64,000 nucleotides of DNA from Cymbidium sinense (GCA_021442155.1 CM038232.1:60977436-61041435), one strand, 5' to 3'. Shown: positions 36,340-50,000, counted from the first letter of the stretch. Notes: a model not told the origin generated them from the sequence alone. Translations and numbers: made by a program.

Positions 36340-37330
36340 CTCAAATCAAGCTTCGACCAAGCCATTTGACCTACTTAGGCTCACTTGACCCAAAGTGACC
36401 TAAAGTACCTCTTATGAGCCAAATTCTAATCTTAACTAAATTAGATTGAACTAAGCCCATCTAAGCCTCACATTATGAGCAACAATCATCATAAGATGAT
36501 CAATCACTCAAATTGGGTCAAACCAAGTCAAACTTAAGAGTTGACTAAGTCAACACTTAGCCAAAATCTACCATAGGCCAAATTGATTGAAACTATTGAT
36601 CAAAACTCATTCATGATCAATGTTTGAACTTGAGTCATCATTTTAATTTAACCCCAATTGGTCACTTAGTTGACCCAACTTGACCTAAAAGTTAAAATAT
36701 GTCAAAACTTGATCTAAGCCAAATTGATTGAAACCAATGGATCAAATTCATTCTAAAATGATTGTTGAACTTGACCAAAGCCTCAATTAGAGAAAATTGA
36801 CCATGAACCCAACTTGACCTAAAAGGTCATTTTGATCCAAAATCAAATTAAACCAAAATTGATTAGTAACAAAGATACCAATCCATTTCAAATGACTAAC
36901 TAAACCTAAACCAACCCATGACCTAACCTAAATAGGTCAAATGTGTCAAATTGGTCAACTTGACCCATTTGACATAAATAAAATCAAATGAACCCAAAAA
37001 AAAGTTGCCAACACATTTCAAATAGTCATATAAACTTTACCCAACCATTGGTTTGACCTAGTTTGACCAATTGGTAAACTTGACCCAAGTTGACCCATTT
37101 TGACCTAAATGGGTCAACATGAGCCAAATCATATCAAATCAACTCCAAATTCATTAAAGCTTGGCCCAATCCATTTCTCAATCATACCAAATATATTAAA
37201 ACTAAAATAAAATCCAAAAGACCATTTTACCCTTAGGCCATAGGGTAACCTAAAATCAAAACCACTTGGAATTTGGTTAATTCTTTTTCATGGACACTTG
37301 GCATCCTCTTAGTGGACCAAATGGTCACTA
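36340..37330 (-). repeat. TTGACC/GGTCAA-dense stretch in copy B
   Basis: This is the - strand counterpart of the motif-dense stretch in copies A, C and E, with back-to-back pairs such as those in 'ccaattggtaaacttgacccaagttgacccattttgacc' phrases. Spacing between motifs is irregular. Confidence 0.7.
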
Positions 37331-37554
37331 AGGGACATGGTGCATATGACCCATTCGGTTTGGGTTAGCCAAACCCAACCCAAGGTCAAAACTGACCACC
37401 CCTATGGACATTTGCACATGAGATTCCCTCTTCCACTTAAATTAAGCACATGGGACAATTCACTACTCCACTCCTCTGGCCAAACTCAATGTCATGCCAC
37501 TCCTAACATTGGATCAAAATAGCAAGGAAGCTTGTGGTCGTCCGATTCACCTAT

Positions 37555-37573
37555 GGGGAGATATACTCCCCCT
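37555..37573. repeat. Palindromic GGGGAG-ATATA-CTCCCC motif (copy B)
   Basis: This is the copy-B version of the module-2 palindrome, read on the + strand here. Confidence 0.65.
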
Positions 37574-38368
37574 AATTTCACTTGAATTTCATTCTCCCCT
37601 ATTCGATTGAAGCATAGGAACTCAGAGGAAGTGATTCTAAGCTCCCCCAAGGTTTAGTAAGCATCTTCCATTTTCCCATTTCTCAGTTTTCTTAGATTGA
37701 AAATAGGGGAGCTCAAATGAAAATCCAACTTAGCCAATACTCCATATGAAGCTAATTCCTCTTGCAAGCTTTATCAGAGGACTCAATCAAACTTACCTAA
37801 AGCTTTTCCCAAGTTCTCAAGGAAAGGGAGGGTGCGATCAAAGCAAGGTGAAGGTGAGCTTCCATAGAGATCTACTCAACCCAAGGCTTGAAACTTTCAA
37901 CATGGCTTCATTTCACTGAAGCTACCTTAAACTCAAGCACCGGTGATAGCCTGAGAGGTATGCCTCAACCGAGCTTAAACTAGCCATGGTGTGGTCGAAA
38001 GAAATTTCACTCGAGAATTTGATCGTTAGATGTAATCTCCTTGCATGATGATGGTGTGGGTTGAATTTGGATTCAATCAGAGCTCAATCAAAGATCTTGC
38101 CTAAGGGTGCGGATGTCCTCTCCGGTAGGAAGATCGATGATCATGGGCCATCCATCCACGTATTTTTGATGGGCGACCATGATCAGATCGTGGGATATTT
38201 GATTTAATCCTTTCGCAGCTTAATCTCAGTCGATCTTTGATCGGGGATGAGAAAGCGTGTAGCACCCATTGATGCGACACTATGATGTGACAACTTAAGT
38301 GGCCTCTCCCATCACGCCATGCGAAAAGCGTGTGCCGTGTCAGCCTCCATGTGGTGCCGATGGGATTA

Positions 38369-41300
38369 ACCACTTAATTAGGCTATTTAATTAATATAAA
38401 AAGTATGGAAACTTCAAATATTCATAACTAAATGAGGAAAAATAATAAAAATATGAGGTAAAATGCATATGAAAGATATTTCAATGTAAAATAATATAAA
38501 ATTGTTTCAATGAATTTTAAATAGTCATATTTCCTGAATAAGGGTTTTATTGAGAATGTGATTATGTTAATTATTCTTTGATTATCCCATTAATTAATTC
38601 CAAATTTCTCATGAGCATTTAGTGGGATGACTTGTGCCTTCCCTAATTTTCTTGGGATTTATTAGTGGTTTAATTAGGGGAATTGTTTGATCCATTCTCA
38701 GTTACCACCTTAATGTAATTAAGCCTAATTAAGTGTGTGAATAGTAGTTTAATCTCTTAATTGAGTTAATAAGCTTTGTTTAAGTGATCAGGAGGTTTAG
38801 AGAATAATTTTTGGATATTTTTTCTAAGCTATTCCTTAAACCCCCTTTCTCTTCCTTAATCGAATATCAATTAAGGGGTAATCCACAAAATACTTGCTTA
38901 ATTAATTTTATAAAATTTTTAAAACATTCTAGAACTTAATCAATCCATTTTGGATAGATGCTTAGGTGTTTAATAACCTAAGTGGCTTGAGGAAATCAAA
39001 ACCTAATCCACATGTGTGGGAAAGGTTATGAAAGTGCTTAACTTAAACCCTTTAGTTTAATTAATCATTAATTATGAGCCAAATGCATTATGCCTTTTTC
39101 TTCCTAGGTGCATTACTGATTTAAATTTCTTGTGTGATTTTATGTCATATCATTGGCTCATAATTATTTGATTAAATATGTTAAGGTGTACATTAAGCAT
39201 ATTCAATCTGATTACACTTAATGTACACCTTAACCTAATCAAAATATAAAAAAAATCATCTAATCATTTAAAAATTCAATAAAAATGTCATACACGAGTG
39301 GGAATGGGTTAGGACCAAAAAACTCATATCACATTTCACAAATTAAAATCAAACTCAAAGAAAATTCAAAATCTCTTTAAACCAAATTTGATTTGCTTTA
39401 AATAATTCTACTTCATAAGATTGTCTTTAGAAATTAATTAGGGTGAATGAATTTACATACTTTCTTCACTTTGTTTCTTTCTTGGCATGCTAAGTGTGTA
39501 TTTCATATGAAATTCATGCATTCATATCTTTTAAAAATCAAATTTAAAATGAAATGTATTCTTTATGTTAAATTACATGTTTTGGCTAAAGTAAAAATAT
39601 GAATGACTATTATCACTATTAAATTCATAATTATTTTTTCAAAACCTATAAATCAAAAATTAAAATTGAAAGGTATGCTACTTATAATCATTAATGAGCT
39701 TGCATGTGAGAAATATAAAGATATGTATTATGTGGCTTTCCTTCTCCCTCTCTTTCTTAACATAGAAGTGTATATGATTGGCAAAGTGTATAGTCCATTT
39801 GAAAAGGACATAACATTTGCTTAAATACATTTCTATACACTCCTATGTTATGACTTAAGAAGGAATTTCACATCACACATATAAATTAAACAATCAAACC
39901 AAAAATCAAATAAACATAAACTTTTGCATCTTTCTTTTTTCATTTATTTCTTTTGTACATGCATATGTATTTAAGGAAAGTGGTATATTAGTCTGGAAAA
40001 CCTTAGGATTGTGAGGCTTTAAGTAGCCCTAGGTAGGTCTTGTACCTTACACCCCTGCTACTAACAATGACACTATACTCACTTATTCCTTTCATACATA
40101 CAAATGAGCATATGAAAAATGGATAAAAGAATAACCCTTTTCTACTTAATGAAAATCATGTATCATAAAACATCCAAAATTTCTTAAGTAATATCACTTA
40201 GCATTCATCATGAGAGTGTGCTAAACATCTTCATTTATATGTATATATATGCTTAAGATTCATCCATATGCATGATATACATGTTAGGAAAGAAGTAAAG
40301 TGTTGTGTGTTTTGTGATATTAATTCACTTTACTTAATCTTAAAATGCCTTTCTCTTTGAATAGGTTTGTTCAGAGAAAGTCTAGACTTAGGATTAATTA
40401 AAATACATAATAAAATATTCACTAAATAAAATTAAACATGAATCTACTATAGAAATTACTTAAGGTAGGGAAGGAAAAAGAAGTTCTCTTCTTTTCCCTC
40501 TCTTTACAACACTTAGTAATTAATTCTAGGATTCATCCAAACCTAAACAAATCATCAAATAAAATCAATCCAAATCAACTAAACACTTAAATAAAACCAT
40601 CCATCTAAGTTGAACATTTTCACACTTAGAAAATCTAAACCTTAAAGCCTAGCTAAGCATACCACACAAACCTTTTAAAGCACACACATTAAACTAAGTC
40701 ACCACTTCTAGCTTTAGGTTAGGGCAGCACATGGTTTGATATTTTCTTTTATTTTATGATGTGATATTTTAATCTAGATGTTAGGGTGAATGTGCGTAGA
40801 ATGAGTGGTAGGATGATTTAGTCTAATCATTATTTTTTTGCAGGGGATTGTGCTTAAGGGGCCCTGTAATAAATAAAAATATAAATGCATTTATTGTGCA
40901 GGTGCTTATATCCCTAAGCATAATCTAATAGGCCAGGTGGACTTGGTTACCCATGTGTGGGGTGCTAAGTCCAATATGCATGCTTGGGATTTGTATTGTT
41001 TGTTTAGCTAATCTCTATTTTATAGGCATTAGTTCGATTTACTTTTCCTTTTCATGTAATTTTTGTAATTATAATTTTGGAATGATTGTTATGGGCGATT
41101 AGGATGAGCATTGGTTATAAGACTACATCTTATGTACCATGTGAAGCCTTTGGAGCAACCATCTTCAAACCATCCAAAAGAAGGAACCAAAAGAAGAAAG
41201 AAGAAAGAAGAAATGAAGAAATGAAGACCCCCATAACATGAATTTCCTTACTTGATTGTAAATTAATTCATTTGTAATATGGGTTGTATAAGGAGCTGGC

Positions 41301-42825
41301 TAATTTGTTTTCGGTTTGGTGTGCAACCACACTTGGTCTTTTATTCTTTTGCGCTAGCTTTATAAAATGTTTGATATTTGTTTAGCTTGTGCATTAAGAT
41401 GAAATCTTTTTCCTAGTTTCTTCCTTGCTTGATGTATGGCCTAGATGATTATTAGGCTCTTAGGGAAAAATAAATCTTCTACAAAATTAATCAACTCAAA
41501 ATTAAAAATAAATAACTCATAACCTCTCCTAAAAGCTTAAGCTAAAAATCAAGATAAAAGAATTAGTAACCCCTTAGTTGGATGTTGTCTTTTCTTTCTT
41601 AACATCATGCATAAAAGCATATTATTTCACTCTTAAATTGGAAGGCTTCCACTTTTTCCAGAGAACTTGGCTTGACCTGTGAGATCCATGGTGAAAATAA
41701 ACCTCCTTATCTTGCTTATTATGGCCCATAATCTAATTTCTCATGCATTAGGCATAAAAATTCTAAAGCCTGTGTCAAATTGATTGTCCAAAATAAAAAT
41801 AAAACATGTGAAAATTTTGCATTAGATTTAAGTCATTAAATCATTCCCTACATGATCTAATCTCTTAGGGAGTGTGTTTAAGTACTTAGTCTCATTATAA
41901 ATAAATAATAACCTTGCTATCTTGCATAGACATATGACTTGCCTACATGAATTTAAAATCGTAGGAGTTAGTTGGCGGCCACCCCTAGGCGGTTATAAGT
42001 CCAAATAGTCGGGTGGCTTACCCTCTCTTGTGGAGGTAAACTAAATACCCATTTTTGTCTTAGATTTAGGTCATGCTTTTGGCCTTCACCAAAGCTCCAT
42101 AGATTTAGGTTCTGAGGTTGCTTCTCCCTTCTGCGGGCTATAAACATAAATCCTCACCTCTTTGGTATTTTCATGACCTTGTATTGTGGAATGGTAAGCT
42201 TTACATTTCTAATAAAAATTCAACTCAAATAAATTAATTCAATTTCAAAAATGTAAAGTCCAATCATAGGGTAGTTCAGGATGCTTACTAGGCTTCCTAG
42301 TATCTTAAGCATCCCCTACTTGTTTTCATTTGGCTTCGATAAGAACTCCCTCCTCTTGATCGATCTCACTTGACTTTCAAAAAATAAACCAATCGATTGA
42401 TAGTCTTACCCTTTTGAAATCTTTGGAGATAATGATCATTTATCTTAATCGAGAGTATTCTTGAGGAATCCTATTCCTTAGGATATAATTAACTATGGGG
42501 GCCTGCCCCTGTAGGAAATTTAACGAACCCGATTTAAAATAAACCATGCTTTACTTTTTCATGTAAAGTAGGGAAAGAATCTCTAGGATATTCTGAAGAA
42601 TGATAGTCCTTAGGAGTCCTTATTGAGGTGATTAGGTCCATTATAGGGTGGTGACTTCTATCTCTCGAGATAGTACACATCTCCTCAATGTTGTACCCAA
42701 TCACCTTAATAAGAATATCCGCGGATCTACATGATGTCCTAATATAGAGGCGTACATTTTTATTTTCATTTATCCTCCTCAAAAGGATAGATGAAGGCAG
42801 AAATATTTTCACCACACCTATTGGC
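38369..42825 (-). mobile_element. Copy B, module 1
   Basis: This is the reverse complement of module 1. Landmarks run in inverted order: 'gggatgacttgtgccttccctaa' near 38,625, 'tgtaccttacacccctgc' near 40,050, the purine/pyrimidine block near 40,470-40,505, 'ttggttacccatgtgtggggtgctaagtcc' near 40,945, 'gtacacatctcctcaatgttgtaccc' near 42,670, and 'gcggatctacatgatg' at 42,720. The far end reads 'ggtgaaaatatttctgccttcatctatcc' on the - strand, as in A and C. An (AAG/AAAGAAG)-rich tract lies at 41,170-41,225. The frame at 42,534-42,854 (-) crosses into E and is not kept in other copies. Confidence 0.8.
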
Positions 42826-45495
42826 GCCATGCGGGAGCTGACGTGGTGCCACAAAATTGGCCACTTAAATGATCCAACGCGTGTCCGAGTTAGTCGGCGA
42901 CGTTTTTCATCCGCTGCGATCTTAGATCGATGTCTATTAATCTCGTGGTTCTTAAGGGCTAAAATTGATTAATCTAATCGGATTAATCACAGCCATTCAT
43001 TCCAATCATAAGAAATGGACGGCGGATGATCCTTCATCCCCCGAACGATGGAAGACAGGTAACATCTGCCCTCCTTTGCTCAATCTGAGCTCGTTGGAGC
43101 TCGTGAGGCATCAGGATCGAGTCTAAAAGCTTTAAGGAAGAGATTTAAGGAGATCCTAAGGTCAAAAATGCATGAAACCATGATTTATTTCATAAATGCT
43201 AAATAACTTAGTGGATTTCTATGGGTTGCCTAAATTTACTTTGTCGGATCTCAAGATCGGAGGTCCAATGATTGAGGTAGTTTCATCTTGAAGAGATGAA
43301 GCCCTGTGAAGCTCGTAAGTTGCCTCACTGTCGGTGGCTCTGTAGACCAAACACCACTGAAAATGTCATCGGAGTTGGTCTAGGGATGGCCTTCGATGCT
43401 CGAATTGATTAAGAATCAATTCTCTTTGCCTCGCCAGAGCTTGGTGAAGGTGTGGGTAAAGTTAATTTGGATTTGGTAGAGTTTATGTGAGATTGGACAG
43501 AGTGGAGGCTCTATTTTGCTCGGGTTTGGTGTCATCGATGAGGAGATCAAGGGAGGTTGGGGAAGCATTCGGGAAGCTCGTCTCCTCACTTTAAAGCTCT
43601 TTGAATGTCTTGGTATTTATTGGAATGAGATGGGGAGGAGTATACTCTCCTCTTACTAAAATCAAACATTGGGGATTAGCTTTGATTTTGGCAGATGTCT
43701 GGCCGATGCAAGTGGCCGGGGATGTTAGGGAATGGCTGAGGTGGAGCTCCTTGAGTGGTGGAGGGTCTAGCTTAGGCTGAGGTGAAGTGTTTTTGCTCTT
43801 CATGGTGAACTAATGAGAAGGTTTAATTAACCTTAGTCCATGCGACCAACCTTTTCTTAACTAGATCGTGAGGTTCAAACTAAGCTTAGGGAGGTTGCCA
43901 AGTGCAAAGGGGTAGGTAAGACCACCCAAATATGTATTTTATCCCATTTGGAGAGCTTTACCCAATGGTTCTTAGGCTAATTCATGTTTAAAATTGGTTG
44001 AATTTGATTTGAGCTGACCCATGGTGACCCAAGGATAGGTCATGCCAAGTTTGAATGTGTTTTGAGTTTGTTTAGTTGGGTTTGGCTCAATTTGACCCAT
44101 GTAGGTCAAATTGGGTCAAACCAAGGGCTAAGTCAAGTTTAAATGATGATTTGAGATGTTTAGGATCAATTGGTTTGATTTGATTTGGAGTGGATATGAA
44201 TTTGACGCATATGGGCTTATATGGGTCTAATGGGCTAAGTTGATCAATTTGGTCAAATTAACCAAATTGACTTAGGTTAATGGTTGATTTGGTTTCAATT
44301 TATGATTTGGATATGATTGTAGGTTTTTATTTCAATTAATTTGGATTTGGGAGTGATTTAGACCAATTTGACCCTATAGATCAATTTGGGATAAATGGGT
44401 CAATTGGGTTGACTTGGTCAAATTGGGTTCAACCAAGGGTTGTGGCAAGTTCAAATGATGATTTAGGATGGATTTGGGTCATTGGTTTCAATCAATTTGA
44501 TTTAGGATTTGATTTGGCCTAATTTGTCCTTTTAGTCTAAATGGGTTTGGCTTGGCCCAATTGATGGTCAAATCATATTCAATACTCAATTTATGATTGA
44601 TTAGAAGTAATGGTTTCAATCAATTGAGTTTGGAATGAAGTTTGGTTCAATTTGGTTCATATAGACTAATTGCATCAACTTAGATCAAGTGATCAAATTA
44701 GCTTGGTTTGACCTAATTGATTGCAATTTGATAATCAGGAATGATCACTAATCATTGTAGAAGGTTCTAGATGAGTTAGTTCAATCCAGTCTGAGTTGGA
44801 TTGGAATTTGGATCAAATGAGTCCTTTATGTCACTTTGGGTCAAGTGAACCAAAGAGTCAATTTGAATTGGATTGGGTTAAATTGAGTTGAGTTGTGTTT
44901 GATAATTAATTTATGATTGATTAATGTATTTAATTGCAATTAATTTACATTTAATTAGATTTTAGCTCATTTGGACAGTTTGGATCAAATGGGCTAAGTT
45001 AGGTTGATTAACATGGTTTGATAAAATTAGTTGGCTTGATTTGATTGTAGGCTTTAGAGGAGTTTTAAATAAAGGTTTGAATGGTTGGAGTGCTTCTGTG
45101 AAAATCAATTGAGTTTGGTTTAATTGAATGGGTTTTCGATTGATTCAATAGGATTGGCTTATAAGATTAAGATGGGTTTGGGTTTAAATCTGTTTGGCTT
45201 AGAGCTTGAATATGAAATAAATTCAATTAGATTTGGTTGTATTAATTTGAGGTTTGGTTTTGCATTGACTAGGTAGGCATAGGTCATGGGTTAAGCCATG
45301 GGATAGGTAGGTTCTATTGATCCTAAGGTATATCCTAAACCTATGACACACCTTGCTAAGTCTCTAAGCTTGGGTTTAATGTTTACCTGATCACTAGAAG
45401 TGTCCTATGACTAAGAAAATCTAAGTGTTTAGAAGATTCCTAAGTCTAGGACATAGATGAAGAGTCCTCACTCCAAAAGTGAAGTTAACAGGTGC
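42826..45495 (+). mobile_element. Copy E: module 2 without module 1
   Basis: The copy begins abruptly at 'ggcgccatgcgggagctgacgtggtgcc', equivalent to the second element of the module-2 start of A and B. It keeps the palindrome (43,632-43,652) and a TTGACC/GGTCAA-rich part (44,020-44,900), and ends with 'taagtctctaagcttggg...ctgatcactagaagtgtcctatgac...gaagttaac' near 45,495. It is more diverged from A, B and C than they are from each other, and its order resembles D. It is followed at once by module 1 of C, giving the order module 2 - module 1 - module 2. The 70-codon - frame 43,591-43,803 is not supported. Confidence 0.7.
43632..43652. repeat. Palindromic GGAGTATACTCTCC motif (copy E)
   Basis: The text 'ggggaggagtatactctcctc' lies at the place of the module-2 palindrome in A, B and C, with a slightly shifted centre. 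Confidence 0.55.
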
Positions 45496-48400
45496 TCACA
45501 CTATGGTGAAATTTATATCCTCAGATCCTTCATTCTAATATTTCCCCTGAACAGAGAAAAGAAATAAAATGAAGAACCCAAAAATAATTCTTCTAAATAA
45601 CACTTCTTATGTTGGACACCACATAGATCCGCAGATATTCTTATTAGGGTGATTGGGTATGGCACTGAGGAATGTTGTACTATCTCGAGAGACAGAAACC
45701 ACCATCCTACAAATATACCTAATCACCTTAATAAGGAATCTACAATTTTAGAATGTATTAAAGATTCTTCTCCTTTTACATGAAAAAGTAAAGGTGGTTT
45801 ATTTTAAATCGTTTAAGTTCTATAGGCAAGTCCCCATAGTTAATTACATCCTAAGGAAGGGGTTTCCTTAAGAATACTCTCGATTAAGGTAAATGATTGT
45901 TGTCTCCAAAGATTTCAAAAGGTAGGACTACCAATCGATTTATTTATTTTTAGAAAATCAAGTGAGATCGATCAAGAGGTTGGAGTTCTTATCGAAGACA
46001 AATGAAGATGAGTAAGAGATGCTTAGGATATTAGTAAGCCTAGTAATCATCCCAAACTATCCTATTATTGGACTTTATAAATTTAAAATTGAAGTGATTT
46101 ATTTATTTGAGTTGAATTTTTATTAGAAATCTAGAGCTTACAATTCCATAATACAAGGTCATGGGAATGCCTAAGAGGTGAGAATTTATGCTCATAGCCC
46201 TCAAAGGAAAGTAGCAACCTATGAATTTAAATCTAGGAGCTTTGGTGAGGGCCAAAAGCATGACCTAAATTTAAGGCGAAAATGGGTATTTTATTTACCT
46301 CCACAAGAGAGGATAAACCACCATACTATTGGACTTACAACCACCTGGGGGTGGCTACCAAGTAAGTCCTCCTATGATTTTAAATACATGTAGGCAAGTC
46401 ATATACTTTTGCAAGATAGCTAAGCTATTATTTATTTAGAAAAAGGCTAAGTCCTTAAACACACTCACTAAGAGACTAGATCATGGCATGATTAATTACT
46501 TAAATCTAACATAAATTTTTGTTATATTTTATTTTCATTTTGGGCAATCAATCTAACACAGGCTTTAGGATTCATATAATACATAAGAAATTAGATTATG
46601 GGCCAAAATCAGTGATAAAATGAGATGTATTTCTACCATGGCTCTCAAAGGTCAAGCCAAGTTCTCTGGCAAAGGTGAAAGCCCTCCAAATCAAAGAGTG
46701 AAATAATATGCTTTTTATGCATGATGTGAGAAACAAAATATAACATCTAGCTAAGGGGTTGCTAATTCTTTTATCTCATTTATAACCTAGGCTTTAGGTG
46801 AGGTTATGAGTTATTCATTTTTAGTTTGAGTTATTTATGTTGGATAAAAAATTTATTTTTTTCAAGAGCCTAATCGTCATCTAGGTCATACATCAAAGCA
46901 AGGAAGAAACTAAGAAAAGAAGTCATCTTAATGCACAAGCTAAATAAACATCAATTAATTTATAAAGCTAGCGTAAAAGAATAAAAGGCTAATTATGGTC
47001 AGGCTTAACCACACAAGCCCAAAAAAAAATTGGGTAGCTAGCTCTACCCTTATACAAGATTACACATGAATAAATTTCAATCAAGAATGAATTCATTGTT
47101 GTGGGGGTCTTCATTCTTCATTTCTTCTTTCTTCTTTCTTCTTTCTTCTTTCTTCTTCTTCTTCTTTCTTCTCTCTTCTTTTGGTTGGTTGTAATGTGGT
47201 TGCTCCAAAGGCTTCACATGATACATAAGACATAGTCTTATAACCAATGTTCATCCTAATCCCCCATAACAATCATTCCAAAATCTTAATTGCAAAATTA
47301 CATGAAAATGGGAAGAAGAACTCTAACTAAAACCTGCAAAACAGAGATTAACTAAACAAACCATACATTCCCAAGCATGTATATGTATAGATTGTACTTA
47401 GCACCCACACGTGGGTAACCAAGTCCACCTGGCCTATTTTGGATTATGCTTAGGGGTATAAGCAACTTGCATAACAAAAGCATTTTTTTTTATTACTACT
47501 TAAGCACAATCCCCTGCAGAAGATAATGGTTAGACTAAGATCGCCATATCATTCAGTCTACACTCATACACCCTAACATCCAGACTAAAATATTACATCA
47601 CAAAATAAAAGCAAACATCAAACCATGCACCGCCCTAACCTAGAGCTAGAAGTGGTGACTTAGCCTACTGTGTATGTCATTTAAGGTTTGTGTGGTATGT
47701 TTAGCTAGGCTTTAAGGTTAGAGTTTTCTAAGTATGAAAATGTTCAACTTAGAGGGTGATTTCATTTAAGTGATTTAATTGATTTGATTGATTTTATTTT
47801 GTGATTTGTATAGATTTGAATGAACCTACAATTAATTGCTAAGTGTTATAAAGAGAGAAAAAGAGAAGAGAACTTCTCTTTCCTCCCTACCTTAAGTAAT
47901 TTATAAGATAGATTCATATCTAATTTTTGTTTAGTGAATGTTTTATTATGTGTTTTGATTAATCATAAGTTTAGATTTTCTATAAACAAAACTATTCAAA
48001 AAGAATGGGATTTTAAGATTAAATAAAGTGAATTACTATCACAAAACACACAACACTTTGTTTCTTTCCCAATATATGTAACATGCATATAGATGAGTCC
48101 TAAGCATATCTATACATGCAAATGGAAGTGTTTAGCACACCTTCATGATGAATGCTAAGAGATTTTATTTAAGAAAATTTTGGAATGTTTCATGTATGCA
48201 TGTTTTTGTTAAGTAGAAAAGAGGAGTTTCTTTTATCCGTTATTCATATGCACTTGTACATGTATGAAAGTCATAAGTGAGTACGACACCATTATTTTCT
48301 ACACCAAGGGTGTAAGGTACAAGACCTACTTGGGGCTACTTAAAGTCTCACAACCCTAGGATGTTCAAACTAATATACTACTTTTCTTAAATACAAGTGC

Positions 48401-50000
48401 ATGTGCAAAGAGAAATGAATGAAAAAGGAATCATGCAAAAAAGTTTGTTTTTGTTTGATTTTGGTTGTTTAATTTATATGTGTAAGTAAGAATATCCTTC
48501 TTAATTGATAACATAGGAATGAATATGAATAGATTTAAGCAAGTGTTCTGCTCTTTTCAAATGAACTATACACTTTGTCAATCATATTCAAAACTATGCT
48601 AAAAGAGAATAGAAGGAAAGTCACACAATGCACACCTTTATATTTCACTCACATGCAAGCTCATAAATAATTATAAGTACCATACCTTTCAGTTATAATA
48701 TTTGATTTATAAGTTTTGAAAATAATTTTAGATTTAATAGTGATAATAGTCATTCATATTTTTACTTTAGCCAAAATATGCAATTTGACATAAAGGAAAT
48801 ATTTCATTTTTAATTTGATTTTTAAAAGGCATGAATGCATGATTTTCATATAAAATACACATTTAGCATGATAGGAAAGAAATAAAGTGATGAAAGTATA
48901 TAAATTCATTCACCATAATTAATTCCTAAAGACAATCTTATGGAATAAGATTATTTAAAGTGAATCAAAATTATTTAAAGAAATTTTTAGTTTTGTTTTG
49001 AGTTTGATTTGAATTTAAGAAATGTGAAAAGGTTTGCTGGTCCTAACCCATTTCTACATGTGTATGTTGATTTAGTTTAATTTTAGAACCATTAGATTGA
49101 TTTTATATTTTGTTTAGGTTAAAGTGTACATTAAGTCCATTAATTACCCCTTACCTATACCACATTAGCATATTTAACCAAATAATTATGAGCCAACGTA
49201 TGACATAAAATCACAAGGAATTTAAATTAGCAATGCACCTAAGAAAGAAAGGGGCCTAATGCATTTGGCTCACAATTAATGATTAATTAAGCTAAAGGGT
49301 TAAATTTAAGTACTATCATAACCCTCCTCATACATATGGGTTAGATATGATTTCCTTAAGCTACTTAGGTTAGTGAACCCCTAAGTATCTGCCCAAGAAG
49401 GAATTGGTTAAGTTCAAATTGATTTGATTTTAAAATTTTGATTGATTAAGCCATTTAATAAAGTGATTAAATAATTTAATTAATTTGCACCTTAATTAGT
49501 TTTTTATCCAAATGAAATAAACATAAGAGAAAATATTTAGGAGAGAACTCATAATCTCATTCCCTAAGGCTATTCATTGTTCTAAGGTAATTAGCAAACT
49601 TAATTAATGAATTTATCAATGTGTAGTAGGTTAATTTATCATTTAATTAATTAAGGGAGTGACTAGGAGTAAATCAATTAATTCCCCTAATTGAACCATT
49701 AATAAATCCCAACAAAATAAGGGGAGGTAGAAGTCATCCCACTAAATACACCTAAGAAGTTTAAGATTAATCAATAGAATAATTAGTGAGTAATTAACAT
49801 AATTAAATTTCTAATAAAACTCAAATTATAAAAAATTTGTTGTTCAAAATCAATCAAATTTAATTTTAGATTATTCCCCTTTGAATTATCTTCAAAATGC
49901 ATTTGAGTTTATATTTTTTAGATTTTTTTACATTTAGTTATGTATTTTTGAAGATTCTATGATTAAAATTTAATTAAATAGCTTAATTATATAGTTAATC
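45496..50000 (+). mobile_element. Copy C, module 1
   Basis: The module starts with 'ggtgctcacactatggtgaaatttatatcc' and 'tgttggacaccacatagatccgcagatattc' (45,613). It follows A closely: 'actatctcgagagacag', 'gggtagctagctctacccttatacaa' near 47,030, 'gggtgtaaggtacaagacctactt' near 48,308, and 'ggggaggtagaagtcatcccactaaatacac' near 49,720. A 7-bp microsatellite has expanded at 47,119-47,180. The 71-codon + frame at 46,178-46,393 is not preserved in A or B. Confidence 0.8.
47119..47180. repeat. (TTTCTTC)n microsatellite
   Basis: The 7-bp unit TTTCTTC is repeated about five times, then TTC and TTTCTTC variants follow. The matching place in A (16,480-16,500) is much shorter, and B has an AAAGAAG version (41,190-41,225). 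Confidence 0.85.

Larger units (their letters stand above)
35270..38368 (-). mobile_element. Copy B, module 2
   Basis: This is the reverse complement of module 2 of A and C. From the right it runs: 'ggttaatcccatcggcaccacatggaggctgac' (38,365), the imperfect hairpin (38,139-38,184), the palindrome (37,555-37,573), the TTGACC/GGTCAA-dense stretch (37,330-36,340), two ~180-bp Y blocks (near 35,955 and 35,770), and the 3' end 'gaggtcaacaaa' at 35,325. That end matches 'gaggtcaacaca' in C. The 90-codon - frame 38,101-38,373 and the 61-codon + frame 37,337-37,522 are not kept in other copies. Confidence 0.8.

Noticed and set aside
14845..42825. Copies A and B as the 5' and 3' LTRs of the gypsy core
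   Set aside because: They are in opposite orientation, A lacks its 3' end, and no primer-binding site joins A to the leader. LTRs of one insertion are direct repeats.
42820..42840. TGGCGCC as a certain primer-binding site
   Set aside because: Beyond the octamer I see no further convincing tRNA complementarity, and the place is also an inversion junction. It is kept only as a possibility in the findings.
42534..42854. 106-codon - strand ORF
   Set aside because: It crosses the B/E junction and its counterpart in A and C is broken. A related + strand 61-codon frame at 14,957-15,142 exists in A, but it shifts in C.
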